In this document: positions 53,385 to 63,167 of the stretch, piece after piece
Numbering within the stretch: position 1 is the stretch's first letter
How the letters are laid out: every line of letters begins with the position of its first letter
Position numbers and translations under genes: made by a program
From: Marinobacter alexandrii
GTDB taxonomy: Bacteria > Pseudomonadota > Gammaproteobacteria > Pseudomonadales > Oleiphilaceae
Assembly: GCF_005871205.1 (NCBI RefSeq)
Contig: NZ_SWKM01000011.1
Span: 1-64,000, forward strand
Reading direction: 5' to 3'
DNA: 64,000 bases
The notes under the pieces: generated by a model
The model's database searches: none
What the model saw: only the letters and a program-made list of their open reading frames with translations
What the model was told of the DNA's origin: nothing

Positions 53385-53421
53385 ATAGTATGGCCCTATC
53401 AAACAGTTTGGGCCAATCAAT
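53385..53421. promoter_or_regulatory. OxyR-like box upstream of ahpF
   Basis: ATAG-TATGGCC-CTAT (53385-53399) is followed after seven bases by TTTG-GGCCAAT-CAAT (53407-53421), the same half-site geometry as the box before ahpC, with the same degenerate second half. It lies 104-140 bases upstream of the ahpF start. Confidence 0.65.
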
Positions 53422-53524
53422 TTGAGCGTGCGCCGGGCAAGGCTTATTGTTGCCCCACGTTGATTTTAACCTGTATTGAATTCAGTGACTTGGTGTCACG
53501 CTGACTTAAGAGAGGAAAGACTAC

Positions 53525-55111
53525 ATGTTGGATGCCGGTATCAAGGAGCAACTGAAAGCCTACATGGACAAGCTGCAGCAGCCGATCGAGCTGGTTGCGG
53601 CCTATGACGACGGCGAGAAGTCCCAGGAACTGAAGCAGTTGCTGGAAGAGCTTGAGCCCATGTCGGACAAAATCAGTCTGCGGACCGAGGAAGCCACTGA
53701 CGTGCGTCGGCCGTCGTTTGCCATCAACCGCATTGGCACCGACATCGGTGTTCGCTTTGCCGGTATTCCCATGGGCCACGAGTTCACCTCGCTGGTACTG
53801 GCGCTGCTGCAGGTAGGCGGTCACCCGTCAAAGGCCGCTCAGGAAGTGATTGAGCAGGTGCAGGAACTGGACGGTTCGTTCGAGTTCGAAACCTACTTCT
53901 CACTGTCGTGCCAGAACTGCCCCGACGTGGTGCAGGCCCTGAACCTGATGAGTGTGCTGAACCCGAACATCAAGCACACCGCCATCGACGGCGCGCTGTT
54001 TCAGGACGAAGTGGAGCAGCGGGAAGTCATGGCCGTGCCCAGCGTTTATCTTAACGGCGAATCCTGGGGCCAGGGCCGGATGACCATGGAGGAGATTGTG
54101 GCCCGTCTGGACACCAAGTCCGACGAGAAAGAGGCCGAGAAGATCAACCAGAAAGACACCTTTGAAGTGCTGGTGGTTGGTGGCGGCCCTGCTGGCGCCT
54201 CGGCGGCGATCTACGCCTCCCGGAAGGGTATCGCCACCGGTATCGCTGCGGAGCGCTTTGGCGGCCAGGTAGCGGATACCATGGGTATCGAAAACCTGAT
54301 CTCGGTGCCTTACACCGAAGGCCCCAAGCTGGTTGGTGCCATGGAGCAGCACGTCAAGGAATACGACGTCGACATCATGAACATGCAGCGCGCCGAGAAG
54401 CTGATTCCGGCAGCCAAACCGGGCATGCCACACGAAATCCGTCTGGCCAACGGCGGTTCTCTGAAGGCACGCACGCTGGTGTTGTCCACCGGTGCGCGCT
54501 GGCGCCAGATTGGCGTTCCGGGCGAAGAAGAGTACCGGAACAAGGGCGTGGCCTACTGCCCGCACTGCGACGGCCCGCTGTTCAAGGGCAAGCGCGTGGC
54601 CGTGATCGGTGGCGGTAACTCTGGTGTCGAGGCGGCCATCGATCTGGCTGGCATCGTCGGGCATGTCACCCTGATCGAGTTTGGCGCCGAGATGCGCGCC
54701 GATGACGTGCTGCAGAAGAAGTTGCGCAGTCTCAAGAACGTGGAAATCATCACTTCGGGCCAGACCACCGAAATCACCGGTGAGAATGGCAAGGTTAGCG
54801 GTTTGAACTACAAGGACCGGACCAGCGGTGAAGAGCACCATGTCGCTTTGGAAGGCGTGTTTGTCCAGATCGGCCTGGTACCGAACACAGAGTGGCTAAA
54901 GGGCGATATCGAGCTTAGCCAACACGGCGAAATCGTGGTCAACGACCGCAACGAGACGTCCATTCCGGGTGTCTTCGCGGCTGGCGACGCCACCACCGTG
55001 CCCTTCAAGCAGATCGTCATCTCCATGGGCGAAGGCTCGAAAGCAGCGCTCAGTGCCTTCGACTTCCTGATCCGTAATTCGGTGGAAGACGATGAGGAAC
55101 AAGCTGCGTAA
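53525..55111 (+). CDS. ahpF: Alkyl hydroperoxide reductase subunit F
   Basis: The 528-residue flavoprotein has an N-terminal double thioredoxin-like domain with Cys129/Cys132 (SCQNC), then the FAD site ([20 protein letters not shown]), the redox pair CPHC in AYCPHCDGP, and the NAD(P)H site ([19 protein letters not shown]). It transfers electrons from NADH to AhpC. The length is near E. coli AhpF (521). It is encoded about 4.4 kb from ahpC rather than adjacent, yet has its own OxyR-like box. A terminator follows at 55142. Confidence 0.96.
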   Translation: MLDAGIKEQLKAYMDKLQQPIELVAAYDDGEKSQELKQLLEELEPMSDKISLRTEEATDVRRPSFAINRIGTDIGVRFAGIPMGHEFTSLVLALLQVGGHPSKAAQEVIEQVQELDGSFEFETYFSLSCQNCPDVVQALNLMSVLNPNIKHTAIDGALFQDEVEQREVMAVPSVYLNGESWGQGRMTMEEIVARLDTKSDEKEAEKINQKDTFEVLVVGGGPAGASAAIYASRKGIATGIAAERFGGQVADTMGIENLISVPYTEGPKLVGAMEQHVKEYDVDIMNMQRAEKLIPAAKPGMPHEIRLANGGSLKARTLVLSTGARWRQIGVPGEEEYRNKGVAYCPHCDGPLFKGKRVAVIGGGNSGVEAAIDLAGIVGHVTLIEFGAEMRADDVLQKKLRSLKNVEIITSGQTTEITGENGKVSGLNYKDRTSGEEHHVALEGVFVQIGLVPNTEWLKGDIELSQHGEIVVNDRNETSIPGVFAAGDATTVPFKQIVISMGEGSKAALSAFDFLIRNSVEDDEEQAA

Positions 55112-55141
55112 ATCGGGCAAATAAAGCCTGGTGAGAGAGGC

Positions 55142-55172
55142 AAAGGCACCGGAGCGATCCGGTGCCTTTTTT
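55142..55172 (+). terminator. Rho-independent terminator after ahpF
   Basis: AAAGGCACCGG pairs with CCGGTGCCTTT around AGCGAT, with a following T run. It sits between the converging ahpF and transglutaminase-like genes. Confidence 0.88.
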
Positions 55173-55195
55173 AGTGGCTCCGACCCAGTAGCCGA

Positions 55196-55861
55196 TTATT
55201 GCTCGATATCGGCTTGCAGGCTGCCCTGGCTGATATTTGCCGCACCCTCTTGGCCGAACAGGTGCGGATAGGCGTTCTCGATTCCGGTCACGATAAAGCC
55301 GTGTGGCACGTCGTCGAACACACCGTGGTCATTGACGTATTCCATGTGGGCCTGACCGGCGTCGGTGTACTCCTGGAAAACCGAATCGTTGATGCCATCG
55401 AACTCCAGCGGCGCCACCTTCATCAACTCGCACAGCTGCCGGTTAAATGCCGGCGTCGCTTTCACCCAGCGACCGTTCAGGTACAGCTCGATAAAGCCGT
55501 GCATGCGGAAGATATCCGACTGCAGCCACTCGATCAGCTTCGGGCTGGACAGGTGATTACGGACATCGGCCAGTCCCAGTCGGCTCGGAATGCCCAGGGA
55601 GCGGGCCGCCGCGCCCAGCAAGACCGCCTTGGGAATGCAGTAGGATTCGCCGCTGCTCAGGGCATGGCTGGCACTGAAGGTGTTCGGATCAGTCCGGAAT
55701 ACATAGGGGTTGTAGCTGATGTGGTCCCGAACCGCTAAGTAGAGCGCCTTGACCTGTTCCACCGGGTCATTGGACACGCCTTGTAACTGCTCGGCGATCC
55801 AGGTCTTGAGCTCCGGATTTTCGTAATCAAAGAACGCGGTGGGCTGTAGATACTGGTCCAT
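55196..55861 (-). CDS. Transglutaminase-like domain protein
   Basis: This 221-residue protein has the transglutaminase/papain-like core: the Cys in GESYCIPKAVLLGAAARSLGIPSRLGLADV, the His in FRMHGFIELYLNGRWVKATPAFN, and an acidic or Asn residue in the last motif. The usual DPTW motif is replaced by TPAFN, so the third catalytic residue is uncertain. It may be a protease or cross-linking enzyme in the cytoplasm; no signal peptide is visible. No operon partner is adjacent. Confidence 0.82.
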   Translation of the reverse strand: MDQYLQPTAFFDYENPELKTWIAEQLQGVSNDPVEQVKALYLAVRDHISYNPYVFRTDPNTFSASHALSSGESYCIPKAVLLGAAARSLGIPSRLGLADVRNHLSSPKLIEWLQSDIFRMHGFIELYLNGRWVKATPAFNRQLCELMKVAPLEFDGINDSVFQEYTDAGQAHMEYVNDHGVFDDVPHGFIVTGIENAYPHLFGQEGAANISQGSLQADIEQ

Positions 55862-55976
55862 GGGCGGGCATCCGGGGTTAGGGCATCAGGCCATCATCTT
55901 CGCCAATTAGCTTGCTACAGGCAATGACGAAATCCACCACAATGGTTGCCAGATTAGCTCAGTTCGCGGGTGGGTT

Positions 55977-56720
55977 TCAGGAGGCTCGCCGGTTCAGCTC
56001 GTAGGCGCAGATGTTCACCGAGGTGGCCAGATTCAGCGATTCAATCGCCCCCTGCCCGGCGATGGTGTAAGGCGCGGCGCCAAGCTTTTCCAGTGCGTCC
56101 CGGGGTACACCCCGGGCTTCGTTGCCGAACAGGTAACAGTCGTGTTTGGGGAACTCGGCTGAAGTCAGCGCGGCGCCATTCAGGTCGAGGCAGGCAATGC
56201 GCTGGTAGCGGTCGGCGAGCTGCTCCATGCTTACGTCGGTTTCAAGTGGAAGGTGAAACAGTGCGCCCATGCTGGCCCGTACTACCTTGGGATTGTAAGG
56301 GTCGACACTGCCGGGGCTGAGCAGGCAGCGAAAGCCGCCGAACCAGGCCAGGGTGCGCAAAACAGTCCCGAGATTCCCAGGGTCCTGAACCTCGTGCAGG
56401 TACACCGCCCGCTCGCCGGCAACGGCCGGTGTCGCAGCCCCTTGATTTGCCTCTGGCATGGCCACCACTGCAAGGATGCCCTGGGGCGTGCGGGTGTCGG
56501 CCAGTTGCGCCATCTGGCGGTCACTGACCAGGTGCGTGGTAAACGGGCTCTGCCAGTGTTCGTACGCCGCGGTGACGTACAGCTCCGCGCTCACCAGCGC
56601 CGGCTGCTGGGCGACGGCTTTCTGCAGTTCCAGCACCAGGTGTTCGCCCTCGACCAGGTAATGCCGGAATTCCTGGCGGTACTTTTTCTGGTGCAGTTTT
56701 CGAATGTCGTTCAGTTTCAC
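55977..56720 (-). CDS. SpoU/TrmH-family RNA methyltransferase
   Basis: The 247-residue protein has the N-terminal substrate-recognition part and the SPOUT knot: HEVQDPGNLGTVLRTLAWFGG (motif 1), PKVVRASMGALFHLP, YLFGNEARGVPRDAL (motif 2) and QGAIESLNLATSVNICAYEL (motif 3). It transfers methyl from SAM to the 2'-O of a ribose in tRNA or rRNA. The exact target cannot be read from the motifs. It is divergently encoded from rlmE, another RNA methyltransferase. Confidence 0.92.
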   Translation of the reverse strand: MKLNDIRKLHQKKYRQEFRHYLVEGEHLVLELQKAVAQQPALVSAELYVTAAYEHWQSPFTTHLVSDRQMAQLADTRTPQGILAVVAMPEANQGAATPAVAGERAVYLHEVQDPGNLGTVLRTLAWFGGFRCLLSPGSVDPYNPKVVRASMGALFHLPLETDVSMEQLADRYQRIACLDLNGAALTSAEFPKHDCYLFGNEARGVPRDALEKLGAAPYTIAGQGAIESLNLATSVNICAYELNRRAS

Positions 56721-56878
56721 AATGGTTGCCCGTGGCTGCGCCCGAGCCGCGCAGGCGGTCGAGGTGGGAGCTGGAATGAGCCGATTGTACGTGCGCCGGC
56801 AGCGGATGTCAGGATTTTGCCGGGATGGCGCCCGGCACGTACAATAACAGACCGTTTCCCCCGCTATTGATGAGTCCT

Positions 56879-57499
56879 ATGGCCCGATCCAAAAGCAGTA
56901 ACCGCTGGCTTGAAGAGCATGTAAACGACCCCTTCGTGAAACAGGCGCAGGTGGACGGCTATCGCTCCCGGGCCAGCTACAAGCTCCTGGAAATCAACAA
57001 GAAGGACCGTTTGATCCACCCCAACATGGTGGTCATGGACCTGGGTTCGGCACCGGGTGGCTGGTCGCAGGTGGCGGCCAACCTGGTGGGTCACAAGGGC
57101 CGGGTCATTGCCTCGGATATCCTGGACATGGACGCCATTGCCGGGGTCGAGTTCATCCAGGGGGATTTCACCGAGAACGATGTGTTTGAATCCATCATGA
57201 CCACCCTTGGCGATGCCCCAGTGGATGTGGTGATTTCTGACATGGCCCCGAACATCAGTGGTGTGACTGTGGCCGACCAGGCGTCCTCCATGTATCTGGT
57301 GGAACTGGCGCTCGACATGGCCTGTCAGGTGCTCAAGCCGAAAGGCAACTTCCTGACCAAGGTGTTCCAGGGCGAAGGCTATGACGACTACCTGAAATCG
57401 GTACGGGCGGTGTTCGATAAGGTGGTGGTGCGCAAGCCGGATTCATCCCGGGCCCGCTCCCGTGAGGTCTATATCCTGGGCAAGGGCTTCAAGGGCTAA
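56879..57499 (+). CDS. rlmE: 23S rRNA (uridine-2'-O-) methyltransferase RlmE (FtsJ/RrmJ)
   Basis: The product is 206 residues from ATG 56879 (E. coli 209). The Rossmann motif is [19 protein letters not shown]. The K-D-K-E tetrad can be followed: Lys in SYKLLEI, Asp in ISDMAPN, Lys in LTKVFQG and Glu in SREVYIL. It methylates the 2'-O of a uridine in domain V of 23S rRNA. In many gammaproteobacteria it is followed by ftsH; here the next gene is an opposing alcohol dehydrogenase. Confidence 0.95.
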   Translation: MARSKSSNRWLEEHVNDPFVKQAQVDGYRSRASYKLLEINKKDRLIHPNMVVMDLGSAPGGWSQVAANLVGHKGRVIASDILDMDAIAGVEFIQGDFTENDVFESIMTTLGDAPVDVVISDMAPNISGVTVADQASSMYLVELALDMACQVLKPKGNFLTKVFQGEGYDDYLKSVRAVFDKVVVRKPDSSRARSREVYILGKGFKG

Positions 57500-57666
57500 G
57501 CCGGGCCTGACCGAAAAACAGGCATAAAACAGGCGCAAAAAAAGGGCACCTGAAAACCAGAGCCCCAAAAAGGAAGACGTTGCACGTGTCGCTCGTGCTG
57601 GCGGGCGGATGCGGGCGGGTGAAGGAACACTCATCCGCCGCCGAATTATCTGCTAATCCTCAGCGG

Positions 57667-58824
57667 TTACAGGCTGGCCTGTAGGACGCGGCGGCACACC
57701 TCAGGCGTGACATCGCCGTGCTCACCCAGTTTCACCATGCCGTGGCTTTCCAGACTCGCGATCAGCGGTTCAATGTGCTGCTCGCCAAGGTCGTAGTCGC
57801 TCAGACGGGTTTTCACCCCCAGTGATTCGAAGAAGGCCTCGGTCTTGGCGATGGCAGCCTCGGCTTTGTCCTCGGCACTGCCGTCGCGAATGTTCCACAC
57901 CCGCTCACCGTACTGAACCAACTTGTCGAGCTTGGCGGCCTTGCGCTCGCGCAGCATGGCCGGCAGCACGATAGCCAGGGTCTGGGCGTGATCCAGGTTA
58001 TGCAGGGCAGTCAGCTCGTGGCCGAGCATGTGGGTGGCCCAATCCTGGGGTACACCACTGCCAATCAGGCCGTTCAGGGCCAGGGTAGCGGTCCACATCA
58101 TGCTTGCTCGAACCTGATAGTTTTCCGGCTCGGCCAGAGTCTGGGGACCAATTTCGACCAGGGTCTGCAACAGGCCTTCGGCAAAGCGGTCCTGTACCGG
58201 GGCCTGGGCCGGGTAGGTCAGGTACTGCTCAACCACGTGCACGAACGCGTCGACCACGCCGTTGCCAACCTGGCGCAGGGGCAGGGTGTAGGTCTTGGTC
58301 GGGTCCAGTATCGAGAAGGCCGGGAACACGTGATTGCTGTGGAACGGCAGCTTGGCTTTCAGGGATTTGCGGGTAACCACGGCACCCTTGTTCATTTCCG
58401 AGCCGGTTGCCGGCAGGGTCAGCACAGAGCCGAACGGCAGCGCCCGTTCAATGTTGCGGCCACCCTGGGTCAGAATCTCCCATTCATCGCCTTCGAGCAC
58501 AGAGGCGGCGGCGACAAACTTGGTGCCGTCGATGACGGAGCCACCGCCAACGGCCAGCAGGTAATCCACGCGCTGTTCACGCACCTGCGTCACGGCTTCC
58601 ATCAGGGTCTCGAAACTCGGGTTTGGCTCGATGCCGCCAAACAGCGTGACCTGTCGCTCGCCCAGGGCTGTCGTTACTTCATCCAGGGTGCCGGTCCGAC
58701 GCGCGCTTTCACCGCCAAACAACACCAGTACCCGCGCTTCCGCCGGTACCAGTTTGTCCAGATCGGCGATCTTGCCTTCACCGAAAGCGATGTGCGTCGG
58801 GTTGTAGAAATCGAAACTGTTCAT
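57667..58824 (-). CDS. YqhD-like iron-containing NADPH-dependent alcohol dehydrogenase
   Basis: The 385-residue family III alcohol dehydrogenase is near the length of E. coli YqhD (387). GGGSVIDGTKFVAAA and LTLPATGSEMN form the nucleotide site. The metal ligands come from DAFVHVVEQY, GHELTALHNLDHAQTLAIV and nearby His/Asp residues. It should reduce aldehydes with NADPH, and detoxification of lipid-peroxide aldehydes is a known role of YqhD. The ATG is at 58824. From 57500 to 57666 nothing but a short A-rich tract is seen. Confidence 0.9.
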   Translation of the reverse strand: MNSFDFYNPTHIAFGEGKIADLDKLVPAEARVLVLFGGESARRTGTLDEVTTALGERQVTLFGGIEPNPSFETLMEAVTQVREQRVDYLLAVGGGSVIDGTKFVAAASVLEGDEWEILTQGGRNIERALPFGSVLTLPATGSEMNKGAVVTRKSLKAKLPFHSNHVFPAFSILDPTKTYTLPLRQVGNGVVDAFVHVVEQYLTYPAQAPVQDRFAEGLLQTLVEIGPQTLAEPENYQVRASMMWTATLALNGLIGSGVPQDWATHMLGHELTALHNLDHAQTLAIVLPAMLRERKAAKLDKLVQYGERVWNIRDGSAEDKAEAAIAKTEAFFESLGVKTRLSDYDLGEQHIEPLIASLESHGMVKLGEHGDVTPEVCRRVLQASL

Positions 58825-58894
58825 CGGCTTGCTGCCCCTGTGTTGTTACAAAGTGGACAGCATCCTAATTACAATTAGACCGGTCGTCTAGTAG

Positions 58895-59929
58895 TCATTC
58901 CTGCTTATGCTCAAAGCCTTGCAAGACATTGACCGCGTTGACGCCAATGGCTTCGACATCGTAACCGCCCTCCATGGTAAACACCGTGGGCAGGCCCAGT
59001 TGGGCGATGCGCTGACCGAGGGTGAGGTAATCGGAGGATTTCAGCTTGAAGAAGGAGATAGGATCGTCCTCAAAGGTATCCACACCCAGGGCGACCACCA
59101 GCGCGTCCGGTTGGTACTCGGTTATCCGCCGGCATGCGGTTTCCAGGCCCTGACTCCAGACGCTGTAGGGAGTGCCCGGTGGGTAGACGATATTGAGGTT
59201 GTGATCCTCACCTTCACCTTCCCCGGTTTCATCCTCAAAGCCGAGAAAGTGCGGGAAGACCAAATCCGGATCGCCATGCAGGCTCAGGGTCAGCACGTCC
59301 CGGCGTTGGTAGAAGATGGCCTGGGTGCCATTGCCGTGATGAAAATCGACATCGAGAATGGCCACTCGCTCGGCGCCCTGATCCCGGAATGCCTGCGCCA
59401 CGATAGCGGCGTTGTTGAAGAAGCAGTAACCGCCAAACAGATCGGCGTGGGCATGATGTCCGGGTGGCCGGCACAGGGCAAATGCGGCCCGCTCGCCACC
59501 GGCGACCAGCTTCTGTGCGGTCAGCGCGACGTTGGCCGAGGTGCAGGCGGCCTCCCAGGTGCCATCGGAGATCGAGGTTTCGGCAGCAAAACTGTAGTAC
59601 CCGAGTCGACCGTCGATGTCTTTTGGTACTCGGGCCCGCATTCCGCGTCCGCACCAGACCGCCGGGATAGCCTCGCCTGGCTTGCCGGCGGCCAGCCAGT
59701 CTTGCCAGCAGCGTGCCAGGAACTCGACGTAATCGGCGCTATGCACCCGTTTCACGGGCTCGAGGCCAAACTCGTCCGGTTCCAGAACGTCGCCGAGCCC
59801 CTGGGCCTTTACCCTTGCCAGGATGGTGTTGGCGCGGGATGGCTTTTCATGGGGCTCGATGAGCAGGCCACCGTCCAGCTCGGTTTTGACCGAGCGGCGG
59901 CTATGGAGGGGGGAGAAAACGGTTTTCAT
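58895..59929 (-). CDS. Histone-deacetylase-family acetylpolyamine amidohydrolase
   Basis: The product is 344 residues from ATG 59929 (a longer frame to 60070 would run upstream into unlikely sequence). YYSFAAETSISDGTWEAA is close to the acetylpolyamine amidohydrolase signature, followed by CRPPGHHAHADLFGGYCFFNNAA and LDVDFHHGNGTQ (the zinc His/Asp). It should deacetylate acetylated putrescine or cadaverine. It starts 73 bases after the PfkB kinase gene on the same strand. Confidence 0.9.
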   Translation of the reverse strand: MKTVFSPLHSRRSVKTELDGGLLIEPHEKPSRANTILARVKAQGLGDVLEPDEFGLEPVKRVHSADYVEFLARCWQDWLAAGKPGEAIPAVWCGRGMRARVPKDIDGRLGYYSFAAETSISDGTWEAACTSANVALTAQKLVAGGERAAFALCRPPGHHAHADLFGGYCFFNNAAIVAQAFRDQGAERVAILDVDFHHGNGTQAIFYQRRDVLTLSLHGDPDLVFPHFLGFEDETGEGEGEDHNLNIVYPPGTPYSVWSQGLETACRRITEYQPDALVVALGVDTFEDDPISFFKLKSSDYLTLGQRIAQLGLPTVFTMEGGYDVEAIGVNAVNVLQGFEHKQE

Positions 59930-60002
59930 GGGCCTCGGATTCCACGGTGAATGACCCCCGAGACTTTGGCACAGGGTCGGATCACGCTCAAATCCGGCGC
60001 CG

Positions 60003-60872
60003 CTAGACCAGCTGCTCCGGCTGCAGGTCACTGCTGACCAGGGACTGGCTGGCAACGCACAGGGCACCACAGACGGCAGCCGCCTGTAGGCAGTCCTGCA
60101 GCGCTGCGCCCTCTATATAGCGGTATAGGAAACCACTGAAGAAGGCATCGCCGGCGCCGTTGGTGTCGAGCACTTGGCTGGCGGGAACCGCCACTTGCTC
60201 CAGCCACTCACCGGCCGCTGTTAGCAGGGTGGCGCCTTCGGCACCGTGGGTACAGACCACTAACTCTTTGCCCTGGTTAACCAGCTGCACCATGGTCTGG
60301 CGGTAGTCCGGCAGGTTGTCGCTGGACAGGAAAATAATACTGGCGGCATCTATGAATGGTTGGTGATAGGGGTTGGTGCCGTCGTAATCGTGTAGATCGG
60401 TCCAGATGGGCAGGTTGATTGTCTGCAGCCAGGGAAGGGCCGAGCGGGTGTAACTGAGGATGTTCACCACGGCCAACTGACAGCCTTCCGCGAGTTGTTG
60501 CAACGGCGCCCAGTCGAGGCCGCTGGGCTCAGCCGGGGGCTGCACGAACAGGGAGATGCGCTTGCCATCGGCTGACATCAGGTTAACGTGCTGCTCGGTC
60601 GGCGTAGTGGTCTCGGTGACCAGCAGTTGCAGTTCGGGATGGGCCAGGGCGTCCCGCACCTGCCGGCCTTCGGCATCCTGGCCGAGCAAGGTGTGGAAAA
60701 TGACCTGATGGCCCAGTGCCGCCAGGTTCAGACTCTTGCCGGCCCCGGTACTGCCCAGGGTTCGATAGCTGGCGTCTGGCCAGATGGTTTGAGGTTCCGG
60801 GGCGGGCAGCGTCGGCAAGTGGATGATGGTGTCCCACGACGCGCCGCCGATGACAATAATGGGTTTGGACAT
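60003..60872 (-). CDS. PfkB-family carbohydrate/nucleoside kinase
   Basis: This 289-residue ribokinase-like protein begins IIVIGGASWDTIIHLP and has the second PfkB signature DTNGAGDAFFSGFLYRY, in which the Asp is the catalytic base. An N-terminal lid strand and the glycine pair (STGAGKSLNLAAL) are also visible. The sugar substrate is not identifiable. It is upstream of the deacetylase gene on the same strand. The adjacent stretch 60873-61127 contains no gene. Confidence 0.88.
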   Translation of the reverse strand: MSKPIIVIGGASWDTIIHLPTLPAPEPQTIWPDASYRTLGSTGAGKSLNLAALGHQVIFHTLLGQDAEGRQVRDALAHPELQLLVTETTTPTEQHVNLMSADGKRISLFVQPPAEPSGLDWAPLQQLAEGCQLAVVNILSYTRSALPWLQTINLPIWTDLHDYDGTNPYHQPFIDAASIIFLSSDNLPDYRQTMVQLVNQGKELVVCTHGAEGATLLTAAGEWLEQVAVPASQVLDTNGAGDAFFSGFLYRYIEGAALQDCLQAAAVCGALCVASQSLVSSDLQPEQLV

Positions 60873-61127
60873 GTCGGTTCTCCTGACCGGGGCGATTCAC
60901 AAAGTCTAACGTTCCCGATGCCAGGGCGGCTCCTCCCTGCAACTACGCCCTCCGGCTGTTTTTCAGGATGAATTAAGTGCTGATTTTCACCAAACATCAG
61001 CTTGGCTTTTCGGGCCACGCTGGCTGCCTCAGGGAACTGACGTCGTGGGTTTCCCGTGGAACGATAACAACAATAACCGTCGTTACCCGGAGAAATCTCG
61101 TTCATAACGGCGCCCAGGAGAATAATA

Positions 61128-63044
61128 ATGCGTGGTTACCCCTTTCTGTTGTCATTGCTGTTGCTGTTTACATTGAGCGGTTGCATAGGTGGTGGTTCCG
61201 GCGGCTCGGACGATGACGCCGCGGCTGAGCAGGATGATCAGAACGACGATTCCGATCGCATCCTGGGGGATTGTGAGATCCCGTTGCCGCCGGAGGTGCG
61301 TCAGTACACGTTGGATAGCCCGTTGCCCAACAGTTTCGATCGGGATCGCACAGACGATACCACCGAGGCCGATGTTACCCGGTTCCATGTGGCGGTATTG
61401 CTGCCTGAGCGGTGTGCCGAAGATCGCTTCCCGGTTGTTATCGAGAGTCACGGTTACAGTGGCAATCTGGATTCCGAGATTGACGAAGATGGCTCAGTGG
61501 CTTCTGACACGCCCCATTTCCCGGCCATTGATGAACTCTTCGCCACGCTGCCACGCCACGGCTATGTCGGGGTCTCGTTCGATGAGCGGGGTCACGGTAA
61601 TTCGATTCCTGAAAACGGGGGCGGCTATGCCCGCATCATCGCTCCCCGGGCCGAAACCCAGGATGCCCGTTATTTGCTTGACTGGCTCTACGAGCAGGCT
61701 CCGAGTCTGCATATCGAGCGGCAAGAGGATAGCGGTGTAGCACGGGATATTAACGCGGGGCTGATCGGCTACAGTTACGGCGGCGGTTACCAGTTTGGCT
61801 TGTCGCAGCTTGATGACCGGATCGACACCATCGTACCGAACGGCACCTGGCATAGCCTGATGTACAGTTTGCTACCGGGTGATGCCGTTAAACGTTCGTT
61901 CACTGGCCTGCTCTGTTTGCTGGCCGAAACCGGGAACACTGTTAACACCCCGGCGGTGGCTCGGATGTGCGAACTGATGGGCCCGGCCAGTCCTCAAGCC
62001 AACCTGATTAGGACCCGGGCTGATCTGATCGGCGCCATGGAAGCCGACGGCTACACCGAAGCGGAGGTGGTCGAACTGTTTGACCGTCATACCCGCCACC
62101 TGCAGCGCTCGGCCGAGCAAGGTCAGTCCTGGTGTCAGCCGGGTGAACTTGGTTGTTCGTCCAACGGTGACGCCTTCGTGCCGCGCTCGGTGCCCACCTT
62201 GTTGTTGCAGGGCAACCGGGACGTGCTGTTTAACCTGACCGACGCCTATTGGAACTGGGCCTACTTCAAGCAGGCTGCGGATGAGGGTGTACCGGTGTCG
62301 ATTCTGTCCACCGAGGGCGGACACATGAACCCGCTGGCCAACCAGACCGAGGGCAGTGCCAACTGTGGCGGCCTGATAGGTACTGACCTGATCCTGAGCT
62401 GGTTTGATTTCCACCTCAAGGGCGAAGAGTCCAGCGCCTATCAGAGCATTCCATCGGTGTGTATTTCCGTGGCCGACACTCAGAACGCGGATAGCGCTGA
62501 ACCGGCCGGCCTGGTGCTCCAAGATTTCCCGGTAGGGTCGCAGCCGGGCGCGACCGGCGGCATTCCGGCTCGGCTTGAAACGAGCGAAGTGAGCCGACCC
62601 GCACCCGATTCACCACCCACCTTTGTGTCCGTGCATACGGTGACTGGTGAGAACGAGATTCTGGCCGGCATACCGAGAATCGATGAGGTAACGGTGGCCA
62701 ATACCGCGCTGCCCGGCACCGTCACGCCGGTGGCTTACCTTGGGATCGGGATTCAGCGTGGCAGTGAGCTGATTCTGGTGGATGATCAGGTAACATCGCT
62801 GCTGGAAGGAACACACACGTCCAACCCCAATATCGGCGAACAGGGCGTGCTGCTGGCCGGCGTTGGTGAGCAGCTTCAGTTCGGGGATGAGGTTGGCCTG
62901 CTGGTCTATTCCAGCCATGTCCAATACTCGGCGGTCAGCAATCCGGGGGCAGTCGACGGTAATAACCGGTTTGATCTGACCATCAATGGCCTGGAGTTGC
63001 CTATACTGGATCTGTCCAGCCATCCAACTGCGCGTCTGCAGTAA
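61128..63044 (+). CDS. Lipoprotein with alpha/beta-hydrolase domain
   Basis: The 638-residue product has a lipoprotein signal (FTLSGC, Cys19), then an Asp/Gly-rich linker (about 20-45). The hydrolase domain shows SFDERGHGNS (oxyanion-type strand) and GLIGYSYGGGYQFG with the nucleophile Ser, and a later EGGH as the likely His. The final 150 residues form a beta-rich domain of the CocE/NonD or X-prolyl-peptidase type. It should be anchored in the outer or inner membrane and act outside the cytoplasm. The substrate is unknown. Confidence 0.85.
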   Translation: MRGYPFLLSLLLLFTLSGCIGGGSGGSDDDAAAEQDDQNDDSDRILGDCEIPLPPEVRQYTLDSPLPNSFDRDRTDDTTEADVTRFHVAVLLPERCAEDRFPVVIESHGYSGNLDSEIDEDGSVASDTPHFPAIDELFATLPRHGYVGVSFDERGHGNSIPENGGGYARIIAPRAETQDARYLLDWLYEQAPSLHIERQEDSGVARDINAGLIGYSYGGGYQFGLSQLDDRIDTIVPNGTWHSLMYSLLPGDAVKRSFTGLLCLLAETGNTVNTPAVARMCELMGPASPQANLIRTRADLIGAMEADGYTEAEVVELFDRHTRHLQRSAEQGQSWCQPGELGCSSNGDAFVPRSVPTLLLQGNRDVLFNLTDAYWNWAYFKQAADEGVPVSILSTEGGHMNPLANQTEGSANCGGLIGTDLILSWFDFHLKGEESSAYQSIPSVCISVADTQNADSAEPAGLVLQDFPVGSQPGATGGIPARLETSEVSRPAPDSPPTFVSVHTVTGENEILAGIPRIDEVTVANTALPGTVTPVAYLGIGIQRGSELILVDDQVTSLLEGTHTSNPNIGEQGVLLAGVGEQLQFGDEVGLLVYSSHVQYSAVSNPGAVDGNNRFDLTINGLELPILDLSSHPTARLQ

Positions 63045-63167
63045 CGGCGTTCGGTGCCCACAACGGCCCGGTAAGACCAGTCGCGCTCATTCCCCAGGCT
63101 GATTGCGTGGGGTATCTTGGTTCCATACCTGTCATCACAATAACAAGATGGAATCGAGAGACCGGTC

